Position numbers and translations under genes: made by a program
Shown: positions 11,584-20,365 of the stretch, piece by piece
Position numbering within the stretch: the stretch's first letter is position 1
Layout of the letters: each line of letters begins with the position of its first letter
The notes under the pieces: generated by a model
Seen by the model: only the letters and a program-made list of their open reading frames with translations
Database searches by the model: none
What the model was told of the DNA's origin: nothing
DNA from: Gallionella sp.
GTDB lineage: Bacteria > Pseudomonadota > Gammaproteobacteria > Burkholderiales > Gallionellaceae
Direction of reading: 5' to 3'
Length of the DNA stretch: 64,000 nucleotides
Assembly (NCBI GenBank): GCA_028707275.1
Contig: JAQTUP010000006.1
Location: 62,001-126,000, forward strand

Positions 11584-11696
11584 AAGTTTACAACGCCTCT
11601 TGCATCGGCATATATATCAGGTAGAGTGAAAAAATAATCTGGTCGGTCGGGCTCATGGCAACCCTGATCACACTACCTGGCTTTTGAGGAATTAGA

Positions 11697-14066
11697 ATGA
11701 AACTGAGTTTATGGCCCACGCCTTTTTATTGTAAATTTATCGACGATCTCGAAGCTTTCGACAGCGAGCCATGCCTTGTGGTGATGAACGATGATCGCCA
11801 GTTGTTCGGCGATTTGACGAATTTTTCCCCCGAAGAGGGACTCGTCGAGATTCTCCCCTTTAACGGGGTGATCTCCCGCCCCAGACTGGAGGAGGTCAAT
11901 TATCTGAGTCTGTTGCATCCGGTCCGCCTGAAAAAAATCAAGGGCCTGGGCAGCGATATTTACTCGGAATCATTTGACCCCATTGAAAAACAGGATTTTT
12001 TCATCGTATTTGGCAATGACAAGGAACTGGCAGGAGAGACGATAGGTTTTGTGTCAGGTGAAACGGGACTTTACCTGTTCATCGTACAAACGACAGGCGC
12101 GGTGATCCGTTGTTTTATTCCCGCCGCATCGATCAAACGTTATGAAATAGGCAAAAAGATCGGCCAGCTGCTGATCGAAAACAAGATCGTCACCGCTCAG
12201 GAAATCGATTCCGGGCTGGAAAAACAGGCCAGTTTGCGCAGCCAGCGGCTGGGGGATTATCTGACCAGCGAGCAGATCGTCACGTCGGATCAATTGCTGG
12301 CTGCCCTGAGCCGCCAGTCGGGTACGGTCATGAAGCTGGGTGACATGCTGGTCCATGAAAAGCTGATTACCCCGGAAATATTGCAAGAGGCGCTGGCCAA
12401 ACAGCGCACGGCAAAAAAATCTGCCCTGGGCGAAATTCTGGTCGGCATGGGGGTGGTGAACGTGTCGGTTATCCAGGGCATGCTGGCCAAAAAAATGGGC
12501 ATTCCTCTTGTGAATGTCCGGAAATTTTACGTTGACCCGTTGACCTTCCGTCTGGTACCGATCAATTTTATCGTCAAGCATGTCATTTTGCCGCTCTACC
12601 ATACCGATAACACGCTGGTGGTGGCGATGGAGAATCCGCTGGTGTGGGAACACCTGAACGAGTTGCGCGTGATCACCAATCTGGCGGTCGTGCCTGTTAT
12701 GGCGAACCGGGAGGATATTCTTTCGGTGATCAACGAGTTGCGAACGGACAAGACGAGTCGGCAGAAAATTGATGAACTGGCCATCGGCATGACATTCGAT
12801 GCCGCAGAAGAGGCCCCGGAGGAGGGCGTTGCCGAAACGGATAATACGCTGGTAGGCCTGGTCAACAAGATGATGATGGATGCGTACAATCAGGGGGTGT
12901 CTGATATTCATATCGAGACTTATCCGGGTAAGCGCAACACGCAGGTGCGGTTTCGCAAAGATGGCGTGATCAGCAAGTATTTCGAATTTCCGCCGGCCTT
13001 CAGAAAAGCGCTTCTTTCGAGAATCAAGATCATGGCGAAACTCGACATATCCGAGCGACGTCGTCCACAGGACGGGAAAATCGAACTCAAGCTGAGCCAG
13101 GATGAAAAAGTCGAATTCCGTGTGGCGACGATCCCTACCGCGAACGGGCTAGAAGACGCCGTCATGCGCGTGTTGGCGGGCGCGAAGCCCATCCCGCTGG
13201 ACAAAATAGGTTTGCCGCCTGACGTGTTGTCAAGAATCAGGGAACTGGTGGCCAAACCTTATGGCCTTTTTCTGATATGCGGGCCGACAGGCTCGGGAAA
13301 AACCACATCCTTGCATTCCGTTTTAGGTTTCATCAATGCGCCGGACCGTAAAATATGGACGGCTGAAGATCCCATCGAAATCACCCAGGAGGGCTTGCGA
13401 CAGGTTCAGGTCAATGCGGCTATCGGCTGGACGTTTGCGGCCGCGATGCGCAGCTTCTTGCGCGCGGATCCCGATGTGATCATGGTCGGTGAAATAAGGG
13501 ATGCCGAGACGGCTAAAATTGCCGTTCAGGCTTCCCTGACCGGGCATATGGTGTTTTCTACCCTGCACACCAACAGTGCGGCCGAGAGCATGGTCAGATT
13601 GCTGGACCTGGGGATGGATCCGTTCAATTTTTCAGACGCGCTGGTAGGCGTCCTGGCTCAACGTCTGACACGGCGGTATTGTCATTCGTGCAAGGAAAGC
13701 TATACGGCAACTGACGAGGAAATCCAGAGTTTGGCAGAAGAATATTGCGCCGGAACGTCTTTTTCTGTGGTTGAAATCATCGCGGCATGGAAAAAAACCT
13801 ACGCCAATCAGGCAGGACAATTTACACTCTGCAAGCCGCGAGGATGCCGTGATTGCGAGGAGACGGGTTTCAAGGGGAGACTGGGTTTGTATGAGTTTTT
13901 AGAAGCGACGGCACCCGTCAAGAAGCTGGTCCAACACCGCGCGACGGTTGAGGTATTGCAGGCCACCGCCCAGGAGCAGGGGCTGCGCACCTTAAAACAG
14001 GCCGGCATCGAGCTGGTGCTGCAAGGGCTGACGAATATCAACCAAATCAGGAATGTCTGTAATTAG
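11697..14066 (+). CDS. GspE/PilB/MshE-type secretion ATPase, orphan
   Basis: 789-residue hexameric ATPase of the type II secretion/type IV pilus assembly class. The first ~150 residues are unlike standard PilB. Then come MshEN-like helical repeats (about 160-265: KIGQLLIENKIVT..., LGDYLTSEQIVT..., KLGDMLVHEKLIT..., ALGEILVGMGVVN...), a T2SSE N-domain, Walker A GPTGSGKTTS (about 529-538), Walker B MVGEIRD and HTNSA. A zinc tetracysteine is formed by CHSC and CRDC. MshEN domains bind c-di-GMP in MshE; whether these do is inference. No pilC or pilin is adjacent. Confidence 0.88.
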   Translation: MKLSLWPTPFYCKFIDDLEAFDSEPCLVVMNDDRQLFGDLTNFSPEEGLVEILPFNGVISRPRLEEVNYLSLLHPVRLKKIKGLGSDIYSESFDPIEKQDFFIVFGNDKELAGETIGFVSGETGLYLFIVQTTGAVIRCFIPAASIKRYEIGKKIGQLLIENKIVTAQEIDSGLEKQASLRSQRLGDYLTSEQIVTSDQLLAALSRQSGTVMKLGDMLVHEKLITPEILQEALAKQRTAKKSALGEILVGMGVVNVSVIQGMLAKKMGIPLVNVRKFYVDPLTFRLVPINFIVKHVILPLYHTDNTLVVAMENPLVWEHLNELRVITNLAVVPVMANREDILSVINELRTDKTSRQKIDELAIGMTFDAAEEAPEEGVAETDNTLVGLVNKMMMDAYNQGVSDIHIETYPGKRNTQVRFRKDGVISKYFEFPPAFRKALLSRIKIMAKLDISERRRPQDGKIELKLSQDEKVEFRVATIPTANGLEDAVMRVLAGAKPIPLDKIGLPPDVLSRIRELVAKPYGLFLICGPTGSGKTTSLHSVLGFINAPDRKIWTAEDPIEITQEGLRQVQVNAAIGWTFAAAMRSFLRADPDVIMVGEIRDAETAKIAVQASLTGHMVFSTLHTNSAAESMVRLLDLGMDPFNFSDALVGVLAQRLTRRYCHSCKESYTATDEEIQSLAEEYCAGTSFSVVEIIAAWKKTYANQAGQFTLCKPRGCRDCEETGFKGRLGLYEFLEATAPVKKLVQHRATVEVLQATAQEQGLRTLKQAGIELVLQGLTNINQIRNVCN

Positions 14067-14183
14067 CCCGCAGCAGAGTACGCCTGTGCGCCGGACCAGA
14101 AAAGTTGAAGCATTCGTGCAGGACGCGTTAAAATCCGCGCCCTCCTATCTTAATCTCTTGGGCTTTTGGCCGGGAACCACTTA

Positions 14184-15062
14184 ATGAAACTTTGTCTGGC
14201 TTGCCAAAAACCTTTTGCCGGGTCCGGTTGGGAATGTCCCGCTTGCGGCAGTGAACCGCTGCTGCGTGACGGTTATCTCGCATTCGCACCCGAATTGGTG
14301 ATACAAAATGACGGTTTTAATCCTGAAACATTCAGGCGCTACGCGGAAGTGGAGGCGGGGCATTTCTGGTTTGTCGGACGCAATGCCATTCTGAGCGATT
14401 TTCTGCCCCGGTATTTTTCACAGGCCGAAAAAATTCTCGAAATCGGCTGCGGCACGGGTTTTGTGCTCGCCAATACCCGCAGCCTTTATCCGTCAGCGCA
14501 ACTTTGCGGCAGCGATATTTTTACCGAAGGACTGGATTTTGCCAGGCAGCGTGTGCCGGGAGCCTCGCTGTTTCAGATGGATGCTTGCCATATTCCGTAT
14601 CGGGAAGAGTTCGATCTGATCTGCGCTTTCGACGTGCTCGAACATATCGAAGATGACAGGGGGGCGCTCGCGCAAATGTATCTGGCCTGTCAAAAGGGCG
14701 GGGGGCTGATACTCACCGTTCCCCAGCATCGCTGGTTGTGGAGCAGTACCGATGATTATGCGCATCACAAGCGCCGTTATACGCGGAAAGAACTGGTGGC
14801 CCGTGTCCTGGACGCCGGTTTCAGGGTCGAATATGCAGGCTCCTTTGTGTCCCTGCTCTTGCCTGTGATGTTGGCCTCCCGTCTGTTGCAGAAATCGGCA
14901 GACGCCGCAGACCAGATGGATGCCGGATTCAAGATCGGAAAATTGGCCAATCGCCTGCTGGGCGGGGTGATGAAGCTCGAACGCTGGTTGATCGCGCAGG
15001 GTGTTTCCTTCCCGCTGGGAGGTTCGTTGTTGCTGGTCGCAAGAAGGGGGCAGGATGAATAA
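14184..15062 (+). CDS. Zinc-finger-containing class I SAM methyltransferase
   Basis: 292 residues. The N-terminus has a zinc ribbon (CLACQKPF...CPACG, about 4-23), then a Rossmann methyltransferase with motif I ILEIGCGTGFVLA (about 88-100) and CAFDVLEHIEDD. A hydrophobic segment (about 220-240) suggests membrane contact. The ATG at 14184 is preferred to an upstream TTG. Its stop lies inside the first codons of arnT (8-bp overlap), so it is part of the arn operon and may act on a lipid-linked or LPS sugar. The substrate is not known. Confidence 0.78.
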   Translation: MKLCLACQKPFAGSGWECPACGSEPLLRDGYLAFAPELVIQNDGFNPETFRRYAEVEAGHFWFVGRNAILSDFLPRYFSQAEKILEIGCGTGFVLANTRSLYPSAQLCGSDIFTEGLDFARQRVPGASLFQMDACHIPYREEFDLICAFDVLEHIEDDRGALAQMYLACQKGGGLILTVPQHRWLWSSTDDYAHHKRRYTRKELVARVLDAGFRVEYAGSFVSLLLPVMLASRLLQKSADAADQMDAGFKIGKLANRLLGGVMKLERWLIAQGVSFPLGGSLLLVARRGQDE

Positions 15063-16716
15063 AATATCAGGGAAACAGTTCTGGTGGCTGGTTACGGCAA
15101 TTGCGCTCATCTGGTTCGCCAATCTGGAATACCGGACTTTGATCAAACCGGATGAAGGGCGCTATGCCGAAATCCCCCGCGAGATGGTCTCCACGGGCGA
15201 CTGGGTCACGCCACGGCTGAACGGCCTTAAGTATTTCGAAAAACCCCCGCTGCAATACTGGGCAACCGCTGCGGCCTACACCGTGTTCGGCGAACATCAA
15301 TGGACGTCGCGCCTGTGGGCGGGACTGACGGGCTTTGCGGGTTTGTTTCTGGTGTGGTTTGCCGGGATGCGCCTGTTCGGGCGCGAGGCGGCAAGCTACG
15401 CGGCTTTGCTCTTGTCGAGCAGCATGCTGTATGTGCTGATGGGTCATATCAATACGCTGGATATGGGGGTGACGTTTTTTATCACCCTGGGTATTTTTGC
15501 CATGCTGCTGGGGCAGTCCGAGGCGGATATTAAAAAGCGGCGCAACTGGATGCTGCTGGCCTGGGCGGGCATGGCGCTGGCTGTGATGAGCAAGGGGCTG
15601 ATGGGAATCATCCTGCCGGGCACGGCGGTGTTTATCTATTGCATGGTGCAGCGGGATTTTACCGTTTTAAAGCGCATGCACTGGCTGCCCGGCATCGCGG
15701 TGTTTTTGCTGATTACCGCGCCCTGGTTTTATCTGGTGATGCAGGCTAATCCCGAGTTTTTCGATCGCTTCTTCATCTACGAGCATTACACGCGCTTTAC
15801 GACCAAGGATCTGGGGCGCTATCAGCCCTGGTATTACTTCGTGCCGGTGTTGCTGGCGGGAGCCCTGCCCTGGACTGTGCTGTTGTTCGATGCCATGTTT
15901 CGCAGCGCATTCGCCGCCCCTGGCGAGTCCAGGGACGCCGGTGAGGGCAAGCCTTTTAATGCGGGACGATTCCTGTTGATTTGGGCGGTGTTCATCTACG
16001 GTTTCTTCACTATTTCAGGCTCCAAACTGCCGTCCTATCTGTTGCCGATGTTTCCCGCGCTGGTGTTGTTGATGGGGCGTCGCATTACACAGATGCGTGA
16101 ACGGGTTCTGTTCTGGCAAATAGCGGTGGTCTTGCCGGTCGCCCTGTTGTTCCTGGTGCTGGCGGTGAATGTAGGCAAGTTTGCCGATACGGCGAATCAG
16201 ATCGAGCTGTATCCGGATTACAGTGCCTGGCTGATTGCGGCATCGTTGATATTGCTCTCGGGGCTGTCGGGGGGAATGGCACTGCTGTGGCGCGCACAAA
16301 AGCCTGCCGCTGTGCTGGTGATTGCGCTGACGATGTTGCTGGCAACCCAGATTGGCGTTTCAGGCTATAACACCATCGCTCGCGAGCGTTCTGCCAAACA
16401 TATCGCGGAGGCCATTCGATCCCAGGTGAGCCCATCGGTGCCGTTCTATTCGGTATTGACCTATGAGCAGACGCTGCCATTTTATCTCAAACGCACCTTT
16501 ACACTGGTGCAGTATCAGGACGAAATGGGCTTTGGCATCAGGCAGGAACCCGACCGCTGGGTGCCGACCCTGGACGCCTTCGCCAAAGTATGGGCGGCAC
16601 AACCCGAGGCCTGGGCGATCATGCCGACATATGTTTATCCGCAACTACAACAACAAGGATTGGCCATGAAGATTATCTTTGAAGATACGCAGCACACCGT
16701 GGTAAAAAAACCATGA
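15055..16716 (+). CDS. arnT: ArnT-like undecaprenyl-phosphate aminoarabinose transferase
   Basis: 553-residue GT83-type integral membrane glycosyltransferase that moves L-Ara4N from undecaprenyl phosphate to lipid A on the periplasmic side. The N-terminal loop has the conserved DEGRYAEIPREM (about 32-43) and FEKPPLQYW, and about 12 hydrophobic helices follow. The start is ATG at 15055, preceded by GGGGGCAGG and overlapping the previous stop. Context (arnB, C, A, D downstream) supports ArnT rather than a generic PMT-family enzyme. Confidence 0.9.
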   Translation: MNKISGKQFWWLVTAIALIWFANLEYRTLIKPDEGRYAEIPREMVSTGDWVTPRLNGLKYFEKPPLQYWATAAAYTVFGEHQWTSRLWAGLTGFAGLFLVWFAGMRLFGREAASYAALLLSSSMLYVLMGHINTLDMGVTFFITLGIFAMLLGQSEADIKKRRNWMLLAWAGMALAVMSKGLMGIILPGTAVFIYCMVQRDFTVLKRMHWLPGIAVFLLITAPWFYLVMQANPEFFDRFFIYEHYTRFTTKDLGRYQPWYYFVPVLLAGALPWTVLLFDAMFRSAFAAPGESRDAGEGKPFNAGRFLLIWAVFIYGFFTISGSKLPSYLLPMFPALVLLMGRRITQMRERVLFWQIAVVLPVALLFLVLAVNVGKFADTANQIELYPDYSAWLIAASLILLSGLSGGMALLWRAQKPAAVLVIALTMLLATQIGVSGYNTIARERSAKHIAEAIRSQVSPSVPFYSVLTYEQTLPFYLKRTFTLVQYQDEMGFGIRQEPDRWVPTLDAFAKVWAAQPEAWAIMPTYVYPQLQQQGLAMKIIFEDTQHTVVKKP

Positions 16717-17084
16717 ATCTGGTCAGTTTCAGTCTGATTATGGCAGGGGTGATGCTCAATGCGGCCGCACAGATATTGATGAAGACAGGCACCAATTCGA
16801 TAGGCTATTTTGCTTTCAGTGTCGAGAATATTTTGCCTGTCGGCTGGAAACTGGCGACCGAGCCGCATATCATCGGTGCGATGTGTTGCTACGTGCTGGG
16901 TGTGGTGATCTGGATACTGGCGCTCTCCCGCGTGCAGGTCAGTATTGCCTATCCTCTGTTGTCGATGGGTTATGTGGTCAATGCGCTGGCGGCCTGGTAT
17001 CTGTTCAACGAATCCTTTAATCCTGCCAAGGTGATCGGCATGGGCGTCATTATTCTCGGTGTCATCATTATTTCGCGGGCTTGA
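16713..17084 (+). CDS. Small four-TM EamA/SMR-like flippase subunit (ArnE/ArnF)
   Basis: 123 residues, four membrane helices, in the small multidrug resistance/ArnE-ArnF fold. Starts as ATGA overlapping the arnT stop. In enterobacteria ArnE and ArnF form a heterodimer flipping undecaprenyl-P-Ara4N. Here only one gene is present, so it may act as a homodimer (inference). The end is rich in Ile/Val (VIGMGVIILGVIIIS). Confidence 0.8.
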   Translation: MNLVSFSLIMAGVMLNAAAQILMKTGTNSIGYFAFSVENILPVGWKLATEPHIIGAMCCYVLGVVIWILALSRVQVSIAYPLLSMGYVVNALAAWYLFNESFNPAKVIGMGVIILGVIIISRA

Positions 17085-17087
17085 ATC

Positions 17088-18209
17088 ATGAATACTTTTC
17101 TTCCTTTTTCCAAACCCACAATTGACGAGGCGACGATCGCCTCCGTTGCCGATACGCTGCGTTCCGGCTGGATCACCAGCGGCCCCAAGGTGGCGGAGTT
17201 CGAACAGAAATTGTCCGATTATTTTGGCGGACGTTTTGTGCGCACCTTCAATTCGGGTACCTGTACCATGGAGATTGCGCTGCGCATCGCCGGAATAGGG
17301 CCGGGGGATGAAGTCATTACCACGCCGATCTCGTGGGTGGCGACCGCCAACGTGATACTCGAAGTGGGCGCAACCCCTGTTTTTGCCGACATTGACCCTG
17401 TCACGCGCAATATCGATCTGGACAAGGTGGAGGCGGCGATCACGTCCAAAACCCGTGCGATCATCCCCGTTTATCTTGCCGGTCGCCCGCTGGACATGGA
17501 CAGGTTGTATCGAATAGCGGCTCAATACAAGTTGCGCGTCATCGAAGATGCGGCGCAAGCAATCGGTTCCACCTGGCAGGAAAAGCCCATCGGCAGCTTC
17601 GGCGATTTCGTCTCATTCAGCTTTCAGGCCAACAAGAATATCACCACTTCCGAAGGGGGCGCTCTGGTGCTCAACAACGCCGAGGAGGCGGCGTTAGCAG
17701 AAAAGTATCGCTTGCAGGGCGTCTCCCGCAGCGGCTGGGACGGTATCGATGTGGACGTGCTGGGTGGAAAATACAACATGACCGACATCGCGGCCGCCAT
17801 AGGTCTTGGGCAATTCGCACAACTGCCCGCCATCACCTTGCACAGGCGCAAACTTGCACAGCATTATTTCGCCACCCTGGGGGCCGATTTTGAGGCGAAT
17901 ACCGGCGCGCAACTGCCGCCTGCTGATTTCGAGTCTACCAACTGGCATCTGTTCCAGATCGTGTTGCCGGACACCATCACGCGTCCTGATTTCATGGCGC
18001 AGATGAAAGAACGCAATATAGGCATCGGCTTCCATTACGCGCCCATCCACCTGTTCACGCTTTATCGTGAGCGTGGCTTCAGGGAGGGGATGTTCCCGGT
18101 TGCCGAACGGGTCGGACGCCAGATCGTCTCGTTGCCGATGTTCTATGCAATGACCCTGGCCGATGTCGAGCGCACCTGTGCGGCAATGAATGAGGTGCTG
18201 GCGAAATAG
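17088..18209 (+). CDS. arnB: UDP-4-amino-4-deoxy-L-arabinose aminotransferase
   Basis: 373-residue PLP aminotransferase of the DegT/DnrJ/EryC1 family. It makes UDP-L-Ara4N from the 4-keto sugar made by ArnA. The PLP lysine lies in SFQANKNITTSEGG (about 180-193), GSGTCTMEIA-like binding residues occur at about 58-68, and EDAAQAIGS occurs at about 150-158. It begins three bases after the flippase stop, within the operon. Identity rests on length, motifs and neighbours. Confidence 0.92.
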   Translation: MNTFLPFSKPTIDEATIASVADTLRSGWITSGPKVAEFEQKLSDYFGGRFVRTFNSGTCTMEIALRIAGIGPGDEVITTPISWVATANVILEVGATPVFADIDPVTRNIDLDKVEAAITSKTRAIIPVYLAGRPLDMDRLYRIAAQYKLRVIEDAAQAIGSTWQEKPIGSFGDFVSFSFQANKNITTSEGGALVLNNAEEAALAEKYRLQGVSRSGWDGIDVDVLGGKYNMTDIAAAIGLGQFAQLPAITLHRRKLAQHYFATLGADFEANTGAQLPPADFESTNWHLFQIVLPDTITRPDFMAQMKERNIGIGFHYAPIHLFTLYRERGFREGMFPVAERVGRQIVSLPMFYAMTLADVERTCAAMNEVLAK

Positions 18210-18268
18210 CAGGGCGGTGGCGGGTTAAATAATGCCAGGATTTCGCTATCCGCCCCCTGTGCGGTAGA

Positions 18269-19264
18269 ATGCAGCCTATGAATACCATACAACTTTCCGT
18301 CATCATTCCGGTGTACAACGAAGAAGAGGGTTTGCAGACCTTGTTCGACCGGCTGTATCCGGCGCTCGACAAACTGGGCATCAGCTTCGAGATTGTTTTT
18401 ATTAACGATGGCAGTCGCGACCGCTCGGCGGCAATTTTGCGCGAACAATTTCAGGCGCGCCCGGATGTCACGCGCGTGGTGCTGTTCAACGGCAATTTCG
18501 GCCAGCATATGGCGATCATGGCAGGGTTCGAGCAGTCGCGCGGGCAGCGCGTGGTCACGCTCGACGCCGACTTGCAGAACCCGCCAGAAGATATCGGCCT
18601 GTTGCTGGCCAAGATGGATGAGGGGCACGATTACGTCGGCTCGATCCGCCGCCAGCGCAATGACAGCTGGTGGCGTCATGTCGCATCGCGTGCCATGAAT
18701 AATCTGCGCGAACGCATCACCCGTATCAAGATGACCGATCAGGGCTGCATGTTTCGCGCCTACGACAGGGTCATCATCGAGGCGATCAACAGCTGCCACG
18801 AGGTGAATACCTTTATCCCCGCGTTGGCTTACAGCTTTGCGCGCAATCCTGCCGAGGTGGTCGTGGGGCATGACGAACGCATCGCCGGTGAATCGAAATA
18901 TTCGCTGTACAGTCTGATACGCCTGAATTTTGATTTGATGACAGGATTTTCGCTGGTGCCGTTGCAGATGTTTTCCATGGCAGGCATGCTGACCTCGGTC
19001 ATCTCAGGGTTATTCTTCATCCTGCTGGTGGTGCGCCGCCTGGTGATAGGACCCGAGGCGGAAGGCCTGTTCACCTTGTTCGCGCTGGTGTTCTTCATGA
19101 TAGGCATCACCTTGTTCGGCATCGGTCTGTTGGGAGAATATGTAGGGCGCATCTATCAGCAGGTGCGCCACAGACCGCGCTATCTGGTCGAAGCGGTGCT
19201 TGAAAAGCAGGATGCAGGAGCCAGGATTCAGGATCCAGTTAAAAACGGAGCGGCGGGTCTATGA
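18269..19264 (+). CDS. arnC: Undecaprenyl-phosphate Ara4FN transferase
   Basis: 331-residue GT2 glycosyltransferase that puts 4-deoxy-4-formamido-arabinose on undecaprenyl phosphate. The nucleotide-sugar site has VIIPVYNEEEG (about 11-21) and LDADLQNPPED (about 98-108); two membrane helices occur near 235-300. The start may be 18269 or the second ATG at 18278. The last ~25 residues are family-unlike and partly encoded by a heptamer array (19211-19238). Its TGA overlaps the next ATG. Confidence 0.92.
   Translation: MQPMNTIQLSVIIPVYNEEEGLQTLFDRLYPALDKLGISFEIVFINDGSRDRSAAILREQFQARPDVTRVVLFNGNFGQHMAIMAGFEQSRGQRVVTLDADLQNPPEDIGLLLAKMDEGHDYVGSIRRQRNDSWWRHVASRAMNNLRERITRIKMTDQGCMFRAYDRVIIEAINSCHEVNTFIPALAYSFARNPAEVVVGHDERIAGESKYSLYSLIRLNFDLMTGFSLVPLQMFSMAGMLTSVISGLFFILLVVRRLVIGPEAEGLFTLFALVFFMIGITLFGIGLLGEYVGRIYQQVRHRPRYLVEAVLEKQDAGARIQDPVKNGAAGL
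19211..19238. repeat. Heptamer array inside the 3' end of arnC
   Basis: Four units of period 7: GATGCAG, GAGCCAG, GATTCAG, GATCCAG. Read in frame as DAGARIQDP, outside the conserved ArnC domain. Confidence 0.8.
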
Positions 19265-20244
19265 GTACGCAGCACCATAAAGAGGGAGCGGTGGTTTTTT
19301 CTGAATCCGCAATCCCCAATCCGCAATCCGCAATCGTCTTTGCCTACCACAACGTCGGTGTGCGTTGTCTGTCCGTGTTGCTCGCGCACGGTGTAGAGGT
19401 ACAACTCGTGGTTACGCATCAGGACAACCCCAACGAAAACATCTGGTTTGACAGTGTTGCCGAACTGGCCGCACTGCACGATATTCCTGTCATCGAGCCT
19501 GCCAATCCGAATGATGCAGAAGTGCTTGAACGGATCCGCGCCCTGCAGCCGGACTTTTTCTTTTCGTTTTATTATCGTGAGATGTTGAAAGCGCCCTTGT
19601 TAGCCGTCCCGAAACAGGGGGCGCTGAACATGCACGGCTCCTTGCTGCCGAAATACCGTGGCCGCGTACCGGTGAACTGGGCGATCATTCGCGGCGAGAG
19701 TGAAACGGGTTCCACCTTGCATTACATGACCGAGAAGCCTGACAATGGCGACATCGTGGCGCAGCAGGCCGTGCCCATCCTGCCGGACGACACCGCGCTC
19801 CAGGTATTTCAGAAAGTGACGGTCGCGGCGGAAATGGCATTGAACCGGGCGCTCCCGGCATTGCTGGCAGGCACAGTGCAGGCTGAAAAGCAGGATCTGA
19901 CCAAGGGCGCCTATTTCGGCGGGCGCAGCGCAAAAGATGGCGTGATTGACTGGCAGCAAAGCGCACAGGACATCCATAATCTGGTGCGCGCTGTCGCGCC
20001 TCCTTATCCTGGGGCGATGACGCAGCTGATGGGGCGTCCGATGCGCATCCTGCAGACGCTCGTCACCGGATGCACGGTGACAGGTGAAAAGCCCGCGTTT
20101 TATATCAAGCCGGGCGAGGAGGCGCGCGCCTACGCGATTTGTGCCCGGGGTGTGTTGCGGGTCGTGCGTTTTGAACTGGATGGCATCGAGATGAGCGCTG
20201 CAGAATTTGCCGGGCAGTACGGCACGGAGAGATTTGAGTTTTAG
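19261..20244 (+). CDS. Stand-alone UDP-Ara4N formyltransferase (ArnA N-terminal domain)
   Basis: 327 residues matching only the formyltransferase half of enterobacterial ArnA (about 660 residues). It N-formylates UDP-Ara4N. Catalytic Asn, His and Asp are seen in LNMHGSLLPKYRGR and EKPDNGDIV. The conserved domain begins at IVFAYHN (about residue 25); the first ~25 residues are an extension with five heptamer units, so translation must read through the repeat. The start ATG overlaps the arnC stop (ATGA). The dehydrogenase half is a separate gene about 120 bases downstream. Confidence 0.9.
   Translation: MSTQHHKEGAVVFSESAIPNPQSAIVFAYHNVGVRCLSVLLAHGVEVQLVVTHQDNPNENIWFDSVAELAALHDIPVIEPANPNDAEVLERIRALQPDFFFSFYYREMLKAPLLAVPKQGALNMHGSLLPKYRGRVPVNWAIIRGESETGSTLHYMTEKPDNGDIVAQQAVPILPDDTALQVFQKVTVAAEMALNRALPALLAGTVQAEKQDLTKGAYFGGRSAKDGVIDWQQSAQDIHNLVRAVAPPYPGAMTQLMGRPMRILQTLVTGCTVTGEKPAFYIKPGEEARAYAICARGVLRVVRFELDGIEMSAAEFAGQYGTERFEF
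19304..19338. repeat. Heptamer array inside the 5' end of the formyltransferase gene
   Basis: Five units: AATCCGC, AATCCCC, AATCCGC, AATCCGC, AATCGTC. It begins 43 bases after the ATG and ends at the first conserved codons. A one-unit change would shift the frame. Confidence 0.85.
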
Positions 20245-20248
20245 TAGT

Positions 20249-20333
20249 CCCCTCTCCCGCTGGCGGGAGAGGGGCAGGGAGAGGGGCTAAAGATTCCACC
20301 CCCACCCCGGTTCTCCCCCTTCCAGGGGGAGGG
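20249..20333. repeat. GC-rich palindromic repeat between the two arnA halves
   Basis: CCCCTCTCCCGC-TG-GCGGGAGAGGGG (20249-20274) is a near-perfect hairpin. A second stem of the same family follows (CTCCCCCTTCCAGGGGGAG, about 20313-20331). Non-coding spacer. Confidence 0.85.
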
Positions 20334-20365
20334 ACAGTTTGAATTTAATTGTTAAGGAAATTTTG

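Noticed and set aside
12054-12911. 285-codon open frame opposite the secretion ATPase
   Set aside because: Antisense shadow in a high-GC gene with His-rich random composition.
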